Below, piece by piece: positions 25,974 to 34,757 of a DNA stretch of 64,000 nt. The first letter of the stretch is position 1; every line of letters starts with the position of its first letter. The notes under the pieces were generated by a model. It was not told where the DNA came from. It searched no databases and saw only the letters and a list, made by a program, of their open reading frames with translations. A program made the position numbers and the translations under genes. Source of the stretch: Gammaproteobacteria bacterium (GTDB taxonomy: Bacteria > Pseudomonadota > Gammaproteobacteria > Steroidobacterales > Steroidobacteraceae); assembly GCA_025358295.1 (NCBI GenBank), contig JANYJY010000001.1, positions 1 through 64,000 of the forward strand, given 5' to 3'.

Positions 25974-26809
25974 CGCGGCAGCAGCGAGCGGTCGAAGAAG
26001 TCGCGCAGGCCTGCCACGTAGCGCTCCTTGAGGACACGGCCGAATTCGCCGTGGCCGGCGCCCGGCACCGGCCAGAGCTGCTTGGGCTCAAAGGCTGCGT
26101 CGAAGAGCGCCTTGCTCATAGCGAAGGGGATGACTTGGTCTTCCGTGCCCGCGATCACCAAGAGTGGCCGCCCCGCGAGCATCGCGGCCGCCTGGCGCGA
26201 GTCGAGTTCTTCCACCCGATAGCCGGCGCGACGGGCGCCGACCCGGGCTGGCCACTGCGCGATGGGTCCCCAGCGCCGATATTCGTAGTCCAGGTGCTCG
26301 CGGGCGCTCGCATAGGGCGACAAGAGGGCGATGGCCGCGAGGCGCGGGTCTCTGGCCGCGGCCTGGAGCAGGACACCGCAGCCGCTGGAGAAGGCCTGCC
26401 CGCCCAGGTGCAAGACGCCCGGTTGCGCGGCGAGAAACTCGACGCCTGCCTCCACCGCGCCCACGGCCAGCGGCGCCCAGTCAACTCCGCGCCGGCCGTC
26501 CAGCGTAGGCAGGTCTATGAGCAGCGCGCCAAATCCGTTGGCGACTGCGTCGCTCGCCTCGGGCCACGCTTGATCGCGCGAGGCACCCCAACCGTGGACG
26601 TAGATGATGGCGGCGCCGTTGCGCGAAGGCACATACCAGGCGGCCATGCTGCCGATCGCGATCACGCGAATCGAAGGCGATGGCGGCGGCGGCGCGGGCG
26701 CACGCGAGCCATCGGCGTCGGCTTCAGCACGGTAAGCGCGGTAGCCGATCCCCCCCGCGGCGAGGGCGGCGACGCTCGCGCCAGCGAGCAGGAAACAGGC
26801 CGCACGCAT
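25970..26809 (-). CDS. Secreted or membrane-anchored alpha/beta hydrolase
   Basis: 279 residues from ATG 26809, chosen because this ATG overlaps the TGA of the preceding gene (TGATG) and gives a clean hydrophobic N-terminus (MRAACFLLAGASVAALAAGG); a longer form from 26842 is possible. Then an alpha/beta-hydrolase core: IIYVHGWGASRDQAW (oxyanion His-Gly), nucleophile region GGQAFSSGCG (Ser in A-F-S-S-G), acid-containing GTEDQVIPF and His in GAGHGEFG. It resembles the serine-aminopeptidase/BAAT-like hydrolases of the periplasm. Coupled to JmjC copy 2, so the two may act together. Confidence 0.75.
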   Translation of the reverse strand: MRAACFLLAGASVAALAAGGIGYRAYRAEADADGSRAPAPPPPSPSIRVIAIGSMAAWYVPSRNGAAIIYVHGWGASRDQAWPEASDAVANGFGALLIDLPTLDGRRGVDWAPLAVGAVEAGVEFLAAQPGVLHLGGQAFSSGCGVLLQAAARDPRLAAIALLSPYASAREHLDYEYRRWGPIAQWPARVGARRAGYRVEELDSRQAAAMLAGRPLLVIAGTEDQVIPFAMSKALFDAAFEPKQLWPVPGAGHGEFGRVLKERYVAGLRDFFDRSLLPR

Positions 26810-27681
26810 CAACTGACCGACTTGCCCCGCAGGTTGAGCCACGATCGCATCGCCAGGTATTTCAGCCGATCAACCGCGGGCGAGAGGCCCGCGCCGTTGG
26901 GATTGAGCCCTGCCCTGCGCAGCACCTTGTTGGTACGGTGCACATACTCGATGCGCTGCGACGAGCGGGTGTTGCAGGTGACGCTGAAGGAGATGGACAC
27001 CTCGTCGTGGTTCTTCACCCAATGTGGCGCTGAGAAAGGCATGTACAGGCCCATGCCCGGCGAGATGGTGAAGACCTTCGCCTTCGGCTCGATCTCGGGC
27101 CGGTAGACCGTCTCGCGCAGCGTGTACGCGCTGTGGAAGGTCTCGTTCTCGCTGGCCGAGACCACCGAGGGATCCTCCGGATCGAAGACGCTCAACGACT
27201 TGGCGCCGCGGATCTGAAAGAGGAAGGTCTTCTCGTGATCGCGATGGTACGGCGTCTCCGCGCCCGGCGATGACAGGAACACCCAGCCGCAGCGGCCGTA
27301 CATCCCCGGGTCCTGCTTGTTCGTCTGTGGCTCGATCACTCCCAGCACGCCCTGGATCACCTCGTTGTATTCCGGGTCGGTCTCCAGGTTCTGCAGGAAG
27401 ACATAGGACTTCTTCTCGGCGATGCGGCTGATCGCCTCGTCCAGCGAGAGGTCGCCCTTGTGGCGCTCGGCTACTCCCTCCAGCGCGGAGTAGGCCTTAA
27501 CGTCGGTGGCGTAATAGAACCGGACCTGGTTCTTCGGTAACCGCTTCGCCAGCACCAAGAGTTTCTCGAGCGTGAAGAGGGGGTGACCGGCAAGCTGGTG
27601 AGACAGCAGCGAGGGCTGGTCGTACCTGAACTGCGCCGCATCCAGCTGGACGATATTATTCGCGCGCACAACATCTGACAT
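26809..27681 (-). CDS. JmjC/cupin-type Fe(II)/2-oxoglutarate dioxygenase-like protein, copy 2
   Basis: 290 residues, paralogue of the protein at 25122-25973. Metal-binding residues: TPYHRDHEKTF (His146, Asp148) and FSAPHWV (His220). ATG at 27681 has an AGGATGG eight bases upstream. The first gene of a two-gene operon with the hydrolase. Nearby genes suggest a tailoring function for the assembly-line product, but cupin_8 proteins also include tRNA- and protein-hydroxylases, so this is open. Confidence 0.75.
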   Translation of the reverse strand: MSDVVRANNIVQLDAAQFRYDQPSLLSHQLAGHPLFTLEKLLVLAKRLPKNQVRFYYATDVKAYSALEGVAERHKGDLSLDEAISRIAEKKSYVFLQNLETDPEYNEVIQGVLGVIEPQTNKQDPGMYGRCGWVFLSSPGAETPYHRDHEKTFLFQIRGAKSLSVFDPEDPSVVSASENETFHSAYTLRETVYRPEIEPKAKVFTISPGMGLYMPFSAPHWVKNHDEVSISFSVTCNTRSSQRIEYVHRTNKVLRRAGLNPNGAGLSPAVDRLKYLAMRSWLNLRGKSVS

Positions 27682-27715
27682 AGGAAGCCATCCTAGGCGG
27701 ATGCCGCGCTCACCG

Positions 27716-27916
27716 TCAACGTGAGAAAAAATCTAGGCAATCCCACTTAATTCCTAGAATGTCCGCCAAGAGTGCGGCCTGCGCAACATCGAACATTGCA
27801 TAATGGGTTCTACTAACGGCGCTATCGTTGGCGCCGGCGTTCAAAGCGAGCCTGGCAACTGTCAGAGCCCTTTTGCCTTTTCGCACCAAGGCACGTTCGA
27901 ATGGCGCCTTCGTCAC
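27716..27916 (-). pseudogene. Truncated HEPN-domain protein (toxin remnant)
   Basis: Starts with GTG overlapping the stop of the nucleotidyltransferase fragment (GTGA, 27913-27916), the normal coupling for MNT-HEPN pairs. Residues FERALVRKGKRALTVARLAL and NDSAVSRTHYAMFDVAQAAL match the first two helices of HEPN proteins (NDxAVSRxYYAMFxAA). After ~66 residues it stops; a full HEPN is about 130, and the downstream RxxxxxH toxin motif is missing. Likely dead. Confidence 0.6.
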
Positions 27917-28143
27917 AGAACGATGCCTTCGCGGGCGACGTTCCTTAGAAACCCCGGCCTCGGAAATGCAGCTGGATTTAGCCAATCTTCGATGGCGATG
28001 GGCACCGGTTGAACCATGATCCCAGTATCAAGATACGCGTAGTAGGCTAATTCAGCCAACATCATCAAAGTCATCCCATCGTCGCCACGTTCGTGCAACA
28101 TCAGGGCAACATCTGCATCACTATCCCATCCGCTATAGTTGCT
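27913..28143 (-). pseudogene. MNT-type nucleotidyltransferase fragment (antitoxin remnant)
   Basis: An open frame without a credible start reads WDSDADVALML (the D-x-D nucleotidyltransferase core), then LAELAYYAYLDTGIMVQPVP, EDWLNP and FLRNVAREGIVL, the usual C-terminal half of MntA-like antitoxins. The N-terminal part with the GSxxxG motif is lost: an in-frame stop lies at 28144-28146. The break is next to the mazE operator, so the mazEF insertion or a deletion may have removed it. The internal ATG at 28101 is not a convincing start. Confidence 0.6.
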
Positions 28144-28152
28144 TCACAGAGC

Positions 28153-28179
28153 GTAACGCGTTACACTGTCACGCGTTAC
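28153..28179 (+). promoter_or_regulatory. Tandem palindromic operator upstream of the MazEF-type pair
   Basis: GTAACGCGTTAC at 28153-28164 is a perfect 12-bp palindrome; GTCACGCGTTAC at 28168-28179 is the same site with one changed base per arm, start-to-start spacing 15. Both lie just upstream of the antitoxin ATG at 28193, where an autoregulatory antitoxin would bind. Function inferred from position and symmetry. Confidence 0.55.
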
Positions 28180-28192
28180 AGGGAGACTGCCC

Positions 28193-28396
28193 ATGGCATT
28201 AGCGTCCGAGCGAATGAAGGCCATGCGCGAGCGGCGCAGAGCGAGAGGCCTACGCGAATTACGCTTGATCGTCCCCGACGCGCGCTCGAAGGCCGTCCGC
28301 CGACGCCTCGCGAGGGAGGTGGCAGGCTTGGATCGATCGCGCGAGTCGGAGGCACTAGCGTGGATCGAGTCGGTTTCCGAATTTGACGGCCGATGA
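28193..28396 (+). CDS. MazE-like antitoxin (DUF3018 type)
   Basis: 67 residues, strongly basic N-terminal half (ASERMKAMRERRRARGLREL) followed by RLIVPDARSK, typical of the small MazE/DUF3018 antitoxins that precede MazF. ATG has GGGAG eight bases upstream. Its last codons overlap the toxin start (ATGA, 28393-28396). It would bind the palindromes at 28153-28179 and neutralise the MazF protein. Confidence 0.75.
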   Translation: MALASERMKAMRERRRARGLRELRLIVPDARSKAVRRRLAREVAGLDRSRESEALAWIESVSEFDGR

Positions 28397-28722
28397 AGCG
28401 CGGCGACGTGGTGACAGTTGCAGCATCCGGCGACTACGGCAAGCCACGACCTGCCGTGATCGTGCAGACGGACGCCTTTCCGGCCGAGCATGCTTCTGTG
28501 GTGGTCTGCCAGATGACCTCCGACTGCAGCGATGCACCAGATTTTCGGGTGACCATCGAACCGACTGAGAAAAACGGCTTGCGAGTGAGATCGCAAGTGA
28601 TGGCCGACAAACCTGTCACGATTCGGCGTGAGAGAATCGGACGGCAAGTCGGCCGCCTGGACGATAAAGACGTCGCGCAACTCAATATTGCTTTGGCGTT
28701 CGTCATGGGATTGGCGGACTAA
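28393..28722 (+). CDS. MazF/PemK-family endoribonuclease toxin
   Basis: 109 residues. Family landmarks: MKRGDVVTVA at the start, GKPRPAVIVQTDAF, CQMTSDCSDAPDFRVTIEP, and RSQVMADKPVTIRRERIG (the S/T-Q-V-x-x-D-x-P loop). MazF proteins cut single-stranded mRNA at short sequences; this one appears full length and intact. Translationally coupled to the antitoxin. Specificity is not predictable. Confidence 0.85.
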   Translation: MKRGDVVTVAASGDYGKPRPAVIVQTDAFPAEHASVVVCQMTSDCSDAPDFRVTIEPTEKNGLRVRSQVMADKPVTIRRERIGRQVGRLDDKDVAQLNIALAFVMGLAD

Positions 28723-28754
28723 CGAGCGGCTACAAGCCTGAAAAAGCTCAGGGC

Positions 28755-28785
28755 GTGGCGTCCCTAAGGGGAGAAACTTCGAACC
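28755..28785 (+). repeat. Imperfect copy of the tRNA-Glu 3' end (possible att site)
   Basis: 28755-28772 matches 29695-29712 (inside the CCA end of tRNA-Glu) at 16 of 18 positions, and after a 5-base insertion TTCGAACC (28778-28785) matches 29713-29720 exactly. Same orientation. The two copies bracket the Phd/PIN toxin-antitoxin pair, as direct repeats do when an element integrates into a tRNA gene. Confidence 0.5.
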
Positions 28786-28825
28786 AACTTCTGGAAAGTT
28801 TCAGCAGTTCACCCCTGCAGGTTGA

Positions 28826-29206
28826 TTATTTCGGCCTAATAACCACGGCGCCGAACGTAGCAAGCGTGCGGTCGATGCTGAGGAGCCGGTATCCTGCATG
28901 GCGCGCTTGCGCGTAAAGAAGCCGATCGAACGGATCGCCATGACTTTGACGCAATTCGCACGAGACGAGCAACGGTTCCATTTGAATTGGCAATGGGCGA
29001 AGGCCGTTGGCGAATGCCTGGTCGGCAAGGCGCCGTGGTTGGATAGCGATCTTACCCTTGCGCCATTTGAGCCCCAGTTCCCAAATTGACGCTTCGGAAA
29101 ACCATACACCCTCGGCATTCGCAATGACCGAGCGAGAGGCGGCATCTAACTGCGGTGCGTCAGTAAGCACCCAAATCAGGCAATGCGTGTCGAGCAGCAG
29201 CTTCAA
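28826..29206 (-). CDS. PIN-domain toxin (VapC-like RNase)
   Basis: 126 residues. Acidic active-site residues are in LLLDTHCLIW (Asp6), SEASIWELGLK (Glu ~43) and GDPFDRLLYAQA (Asp ~94), the spacing of PIN/VapC nucleases. ATG overlaps the end of the Phd-type antitoxin gene by four bases. This combination of Phd/YefM antitoxin and PIN toxin is common. Full-length and apparently functional. Confidence 0.85.
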   Translation of the reverse strand: MKLLLDTHCLIWVLTDAPQLDAASRSVIANAEGVWFSEASIWELGLKWRKGKIAIQPRRLADQAFANGLRPLPIQMEPLLVSCELRQSHGDPFDRLLYAQARHAGYRLLSIDRTLATFGAVVIRPK

Positions 29207-29439
29207 AGGTCTATAAGATCGTCGTCCGTGAGCGGGGCATGGAAATCGGCCGATAATTTAAGCTTAGCAGGCTTGACTCCTCCGAATCGAACGCCGCTGC
29301 GCGAGTCGGCGGTCGCGACTATCGGCGTAAGCCGGGCTACTGGCTTGCCAGCGCGAGCAATCACAATTTCTTCGCCGGCTTGAGCCCTTTCCAACAAGGC
29401 CGAGAGCTGGCTCTTGGCCTGATATATGTTTACCAGCAT
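29203..29439 (-). CDS. Phd/YefM-family antitoxin
   Basis: 78 residues with the Phd fold signature: VNIYQAKSQLSALLERAQAG, EEIVIARAGKPVARLTPI, then a flexible acidic tail (LTDDDLIDL) that would thread onto the toxin. ATG at 29439 lies 18 bases from a 10-bp inverted repeat that looks like its operator. First gene of the pair. Confidence 0.8.
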   Translation of the reverse strand: MLVNIYQAKSQLSALLERAQAGEEIVIARAGKPVARLTPIVATADSRSGVRFGGVKPAKLKLSADFHAPLTDDDLIDL

Positions 29440-29456
29440 GCCACTACTCCGGCACT

Positions 29457-29490
29457 CAGTTGGTCAAATAATAACAAATATGACCAACTG
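29457..29490. promoter_or_regulatory. Inverted repeat, probable Phd operator
   Basis: CAGTTGGTCA (29457-29466) and TGACCAACTG (29481-29490) are perfect inverted repeats with a 14-base A/T-rich spacer, immediately upstream of the antitoxin start. The AT-rich spacer may include the -10 region. Confidence 0.55.
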
Positions 29491-29695
29491 CGCCAATCAG
29501 GGGAGTCGACCGCATCGCTCATGCTGCAGCTCCACAAATTAGATATGTTGCTCAAGAAGTGATGACAGAGCCGCCGAATATAGCGATATCAAACTTATGG
29601 ATTTCCGCCCGTAGCATTAGGCGGAATTTTAGAGCCCCTGAAATATCTTGCATTTACAGAGCTTTACGACGCTCTTCTGACAGACACGCAGGAAG

Positions 29696-29771
29696 TGGCG
29701 TCCCCACGGGGATTCGAACCCCGGTCGCATCCGTGAAAGGGATGTGTCCTAGGCCTCTAGACGATGGGGAC
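29696..29771 (-). tRNA. tRNA-Glu (TTC)
   Basis: 76 nt with encoded CCA. Acceptor GTCCCCA pairs with TGGGGAC; anticodon stem/loop CCCTTTCACGG gives TTC; T-arm GGGGTTCGAATCCCC. Follows tRNA-Ala and gltX on the minus strand, likely one transcript. Its 3' end is duplicated at 28755-28785. Confidence 0.93.
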
Positions 29772-29810
29772 GCAGGCCTGAAAAAACTGTCTCTCGTTGT
29801 CATCAAAAAC

Positions 29811-29886
<76 letters not shown>

Positions 29887-29943
29887 ACATGGAGGCGCCG
29901 GACGTTACCTGAGAGGCGCCACTTCGTCAAGAAAATGAACGAG

Positions 29944-31341
29944 CTACGCGCTCCAGGCAGCCAGCGCCTTGGCCAACCGGGCCAATGCCTCGTCTTTTCC
30001 CAAAATCGCCAGTGTGGCGTCGATGGGCGGTGAAACCGTGCCGCCGCACACCGCGAGGCGAATGGGCTGCGCCAGCTTTCCGAGGGACGCCCCTTTCGCC
30101 GCGGCAAAGCCGCTAATGAGTGCGTGAATCGCGGGCGCCGACCAATCAGCCAATTGACTCAGTTCCTTCGATACCTCGCCCACCCAGGCCCATACATCGG
30201 CCGTGACATGCTTACGCACCGCCTTCTCATCGTAGGACGTCGGCGCTATGAAAAAGAACCGGCTATTGACGGCCATTTCCAGTAGCGTCTTTGCGCGCTC
30301 ACGCTGCGACACCACTATCTGCTCGAGCTGATCGTCACTTGTCGCCTGAATCCCTTCATGCTCCAAATGCCAGCGCAGCACCGGAACGAGGCGGGACGCA
30401 GGGGCACGCATCATGTGCTGCTGATTGAGCCAGGCGAGTTTGCCAACGTCGAATGCCGAAGCGGATTTATTGACATCTGCGATGTCAAAAAGACGCACCA
30501 TTTCTTCGATCGAGAAGTACTCCTGGTCACCGTGCGACCAGCCCAATCGAACCAGGTAATTGAGCACCGCCTCTGGCAGGAATCCCTCGTCGCGGTACTG
30601 CAACACACTGACCGCGCCATGGCGCTTGGAAAGCTTGGCACCGTCCGGGCCCAATATCATGGGCAAATGGGCATAAACGGGCGGCTTTTTCCCGAGCGCC
30701 AGCAACATGTTCAATTGTCGCGGCGTGTTGTTCAAATGATCATCACCGCGAATCACATGGGTAATTTCCATGTCCATGTCGTCCACGACGACGCAAAAAT
30801 TGTACGTCGGAGTGCCGTCTGAACGCGCAATGATCAGGTCATCCAGCTCACTGTTTTGAAACACTACGCGGCCATGAACGACGTCATCGACGACTACTTC
30901 GCCGCTCAATGGATTCTTGAAGCGCACGACGGGGGCTACGCCCGGCAGCGAATCGGTGCGCTCGCGCCACCGCCCGTCGTAACGCGGCTTCTCGCCGCGT
31001 GCAGTCTGTTGGGCGCGCAGCTGTTCGAGCTCTTCCTTGCTGCAGTAACAGCGATAGGCATGGCCCGTTTCAATCAATTCAGCGATCACATCCCGGTAGC
31101 GATCGAAACGCTTGGTCTGAAAGAAAGGACCCTCATCGTGATCGAGGCCGGCCCATTCCAGACCATCCAAAATTTGCTGGATGGCCTCGGGGGTGGAGCG
31201 CTCCAGATCGGTATCCTCGATCCGCAATACCATGTGACCGGCGTGACGTCGGGCATACAACCAGCAAAACAACGCGGTCCGCAGTCCGCCAATGTGCAAA
31301 AAGCCGGTGGGACTGGGGGCAAATCGAGTGCGGACAGTCAT
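29944..31341 (-). CDS. gltX: Glutamyl-tRNA synthetase
   Basis: 465 residues, class I synthetase that charges tRNA-Glu. Motifs: RFAPSPTGFLHIGGLRTALF (HIGH-type HIGG) at ~6-25 and KLSKRHG at ~238-244; the body continues through the anticodon-binding region to a normal C-terminus. The gene runs towards tRNA-Ala and tRNA-Glu, an arrangement known from Pseudomonas and relatives. ATG at 31341. Housekeeping gene that marks the end of the accessory region on its right side. Confidence 0.97.
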   Translation of the reverse strand: MTVRTRFAPSPTGFLHIGGLRTALFCWLYARRHAGHMVLRIEDTDLERSTPEAIQQILDGLEWAGLDHDEGPFFQTKRFDRYRDVIAELIETGHAYRCYCSKEELEQLRAQQTARGEKPRYDGRWRERTDSLPGVAPVVRFKNPLSGEVVVDDVVHGRVVFQNSELDDLIIARSDGTPTYNFCVVVDDMDMEITHVIRGDDHLNNTPRQLNMLLALGKKPPVYAHLPMILGPDGAKLSKRHGAVSVLQYRDEGFLPEAVLNYLVRLGWSHGDQEYFSIEEMVRLFDIADVNKSASAFDVGKLAWLNQQHMMRAPASRLVPVLRWHLEHEGIQATSDDQLEQIVVSQRERAKTLLEMAVNSRFFFIAPTSYDEKAVRKHVTADVWAWVGEVSKELSQLADWSAPAIHALISGFAAAKGASLGKLAQPIRLAVCGGTVSPPIDATLAILGKDEALARLAKALAAWSA

Positions 31342-31425
31342 TGACCTGGTCTGGGGAAATTGAGGGGGGCAGAGTTTAGCAGAGGCGCCAAAATACGCGC
31401 AGGCAAGCGCCTGAATTGCATGCCG

Positions 31426-31454
31426 TTGTCTTAGCCGGTGGCGGATGTCATACT
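31426..31454 (+). promoter_or_regulatory. Probable promoter of tRNA-Val
   Basis: TTGTCT (-35 like) at 31426-31431 and CATACT (-10 like) at 31449-31454, spacing 17, end 15 bases before the tRNA-Val start. Assigned by eye. Confidence 0.4.
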
Positions 31455-31469
31455 TCCGCGCTGATTTAT

Positions 31470-31544
31470 GGGCGGTTAGCTCAGCGGTAGAGCACTGCTT
31501 TCACACGGCAGGGGTCACAGGTTCAATCCCTGTACCGCCCACCA
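31470..31544 (+). tRNA. tRNA-Val (CAC)
   Basis: 75 nt with encoded CCA. GGGCGGT pairs with ACCGCCC; D-arm GCTCAGCGGTAGAGC; anticodon arm CTGCTTTCACACGGCAG gives CAC; T-arm CAGGTTCAATCCCTG. Divergent from gltX. Confidence 0.93.
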
Positions 31545-31634
31545 TTTAAATATAAGCAGCTCCTTCACTCAATTCGTTGCAGAAATCAGAAATAACTACG
31601 CCTGCCGCGCGATTGGCGAAGTCCAGCGACGCGC

Positions 31635-34600
31635 CTATGACCCCAAGGTCAGAGCCAGCAGCACCACACTATTCGTGCTCGGCAGCGTGATGCTCTTGAG
31701 CGTCTTGGTGTTATCGATCGCAAGCGTGTAGCCATATAGATAGAACGTGCGGTTGTCAGTAGACCCATCCGGGTTGAGTCGATAGGCATAGCTCAGCGCC
31801 TGGGTTTCCCCTATGAAATTCTGCGGCGTGCGCCAATCACTAAGGCTCTGCGTAATTGTGCTGATGGTGCCGTCGGTATAGGTCACCACAAAAACCTGGT
31901 TGACCTGATTGCCGTTGACACCAGTGGCCAGCATGTAGAGTTTGGAGAAACTACTGGCAGGCAAAGCCAAAGTCGTATCGCTGGCGGCGTCGGCGATCCC
32001 CGCGGCACCGAACGAAAACGAGATGCCCGCCCAAGTAGCGGAGGAGCCGAGTAGGGCCGCAGAGTACGCGTGCCCACTACCATCGATGCCCCAATGCAGC
32101 ACGGGCGAGCCGTCATTGGCTACACCATAGACGTTCCCCGCTGTGCCAAAGGCGACGCTCGCTGTCGACCCTGGCAAAGTGATGCTGTATGTCCCGCCAG
32201 CGACGGTGCTGTTCGTACAGCCGGCGGCAGTGGCGAGCGCCTTGATCGTCATCGTCGCCGCGACCGTGATGGGCGCGGTGTACACCGCCGACGAAGTCGT
32301 CGGCGTCGTGCCGTCGATGGTGTAGTAAATCGTCGCACTCGCCGTGCCATCCGTCAGTAGTACGGATTGGGTCGCAGTGTAGATCCCCGGCACCGGGCTC
32401 AGCACCGGGGTCGCGACCTTGAGCGGCGTGATCATGAAGGTGCCGCTTGAGACGGCGCTGTTCGCATAGCCGCTGGCCGCTGCGAGCGCCTTGATCGTCG
32501 TGGTCGCAGCAATCGGCAGTGCGGCGCTGTACTTCGTGGAACCGGTCGTCGGCGTGCTGCCATCGGTGGTGTAGTAAATAATTGCGCCGCTCATGCTATC
32601 GGCCAGCGTGACCGACAGGGCCGCCGTGTAAGTCCCGGGTGCCGGGCTGAAGGTCGGTGCCGTGGCGGTGGCTGCAGACGGTAGGAAGTCGATCGCCAGC
32701 GTAACGATGTTGCGATTGTTCGGCAGCGTGAGGCTTTGGACTGTCCTGGCGCTATCGATCGCGAAAGAATAGCCGTACAGATAGAAAGCTCTGTTGTCAC
32801 GCGTACCTTTCGCAAGAACTCTATAGGGCATCGTCACGGCCACCGATTCGCCGGCAAAGCTCTGCGGCGTGTGCCAATCACTCAGGCTTTGCGTGAAAGT
32901 GCTGGTGGTGCCGTCGGTATAGGTCACGACGAATTTTTGACTCGCCGCGTTGCCGTTGACCGCCGTGGCCAACAGGTACATCGTCGAATAGTTATTCGCG
33001 GGCACGACGATGGTGCCACCCGACGCCGCATCCAAAGTTGCGGCACCGCCCATTGCAAAAGTAACACCCGACCAAGTAACCGATGAACCGAGCAGGGTTG
33101 CGGAGTATGCGCTACCGAAGCTATCCATGCCGCCGCCGGCAGGTATTGTGCCGTCGTTTGCTATCGCGTAGACGTTCGCCGCGCTCGATAGCGCGACATT
33201 GACCGGTACGTTATTGGCGGACGCAATCGTGAACGTGCCGCTGGCCACGGCACTGTTGGTATAGCCGGTGGCGGTCGCGAGCGCCTTGATCGTCGTCGTC
33301 GCCGCAATCGTGATGGGGGCGTTGTACACCGCCGACGAGGTCGTTGGCGTCGTGCCGTTGACGGTGTAGTGAATCGTCGCACCTGCCGTGCTGTCCGTGA
33401 TCGTTACCGATTGCGTGGCCGCGTATGACCCCGCCGCCGGACTCAACGCCGGCGCCGCAACCGTGGGCAGCGTGATCGTGTAGGCCCCGCTCGTGACTGC
33501 GCTGTTCGCATAGCCGCTGGCCGCGGCGAGCGCTTTGATCGTCGTGGTGACAGCAATCGGCAGTGCTGCGCTGTACTTCGTGGAACCGGTCGTCGGCGTG
33601 CGGCCATCGGTGGTGTAGTAAATAGCCGCGCCGCTCGTGCCGTCGGCCAGCGTGACCGATTGCGCCGCCGTGTATGTCCCGGGTACAGGGCTGATGGTCG
33701 GATCCAACGTGGTCGGTGCGGACGGTACGAAGTCGATCGCCAGCGTAATGACGTCGCGATTGTTCGGCAGCGTAAGGCTTTGGACCGTTTTGGCACTATT
33801 GATCGTGAAAGAATAGCCGTACAGATAGAAAGTTCTGTTGTCGAGCGTACCGTTCGCCAGAACTCTATAAGGCATCGTCACGGCCGTCGATTCGCCGGCA
33901 AAGCTCTGCGGCGTGTGCCAATCACTCAGGTTTTGCGTGAAAGTGCTGGTGGTGTCGTCGGTATAGGTTACGACGAATTTTTGACTCGCCGCGTTGCCGT
34001 GGACCGCGGTGGCCAAGAGGTACATCGTTGAGTAATTATTCGCCGGCACGGCAATAGTGCCACCCGACGCCGCATCCAAGGTTGCGGCGCCGCCCATTGC
34101 AAAAGTAACCCCCGACCAAGTAACCGATGAACCGAGCAGGGTTGCGGAGTACGCGCTACCGAAGCCATCCATGCCACCGCCGGCAGGTCCTGTACCGTCG
34201 TTTGCTATCGCGTAAACGTTCGCCGCGCTCGACAGCGCGACATTGACCGGTGCGTTGTTGGCCGACGCCATGGTGAATGTGCCGCTGGCTACAGCACTGT
34301 TGGTATAGCCGGTGGCGGTCGCGAGCGCCTTGATCGTCGTCGTCGCCGCAACCGTGATGGGGGCGCTGTACACCGCCGACGAGGTCGTCGGGGTTGTGCC
34401 GTTCACCGTGTAATAAATCGTCGCACCCGCCGTGCTGTCCGTCAGTTTTACGGATTGGGTCGACGTGTAAGTTCCGGCCGCCGGACTAAATGCAGGCGCC
34501 GCCGCCTGCGGTGTGCTGATCGTGTAGGTGCCGCTCGCCACCGCGCTAAGCAGATAGTTGCCGGCGCTTGCGACCGCCTTGATCGTCTTGGTTGCTGCAA

Positions 34601-34757
34601 TCGGCAGTGCTGCGCTGTACTTCGTTGAATTGGACGTCGGCGTGCTGCCATCGGTGGTGTAGTAAATAACCGCGCCGCTCGTGCTGTCGGCCAGCGTGAC
34701 CGATTGCGCCGCCGTGTAAGTCCCGGGCGCCGGGCTGAAGTTCGGTGTTGCAGTCTT
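31635..34757 (-). repeat. Three tandem ~1,044-bp coding repeats
   Basis: The same run recurs at 1,044-bp spacing, e.g. CCGGCAAAGCTCTGCGGCGT at 32851 and 33895; the two units covering about 32.7-34.75 kb are near-identical at DNA level, the 31.6-32.7 kb unit is only partly alike. In-frame, so domain number can vary by recombination. Confidence 0.7.

Noticed and set aside
27803-28012. Short plus-strand frame over the HEPN remnant
   Set aside because: Antisense to the HEPN fragment; no similarity seen.
28801-29145. 114-codon minus frame across the PIN gene
   Set aside because: Different frame inside the PIN toxin gene, shadow only.
31635-34757. Triplicated 1 kb repeats as a mobile element
   Set aside because: The repeats are in frame, encode protein domains, and lack inverted ends or a transposase.
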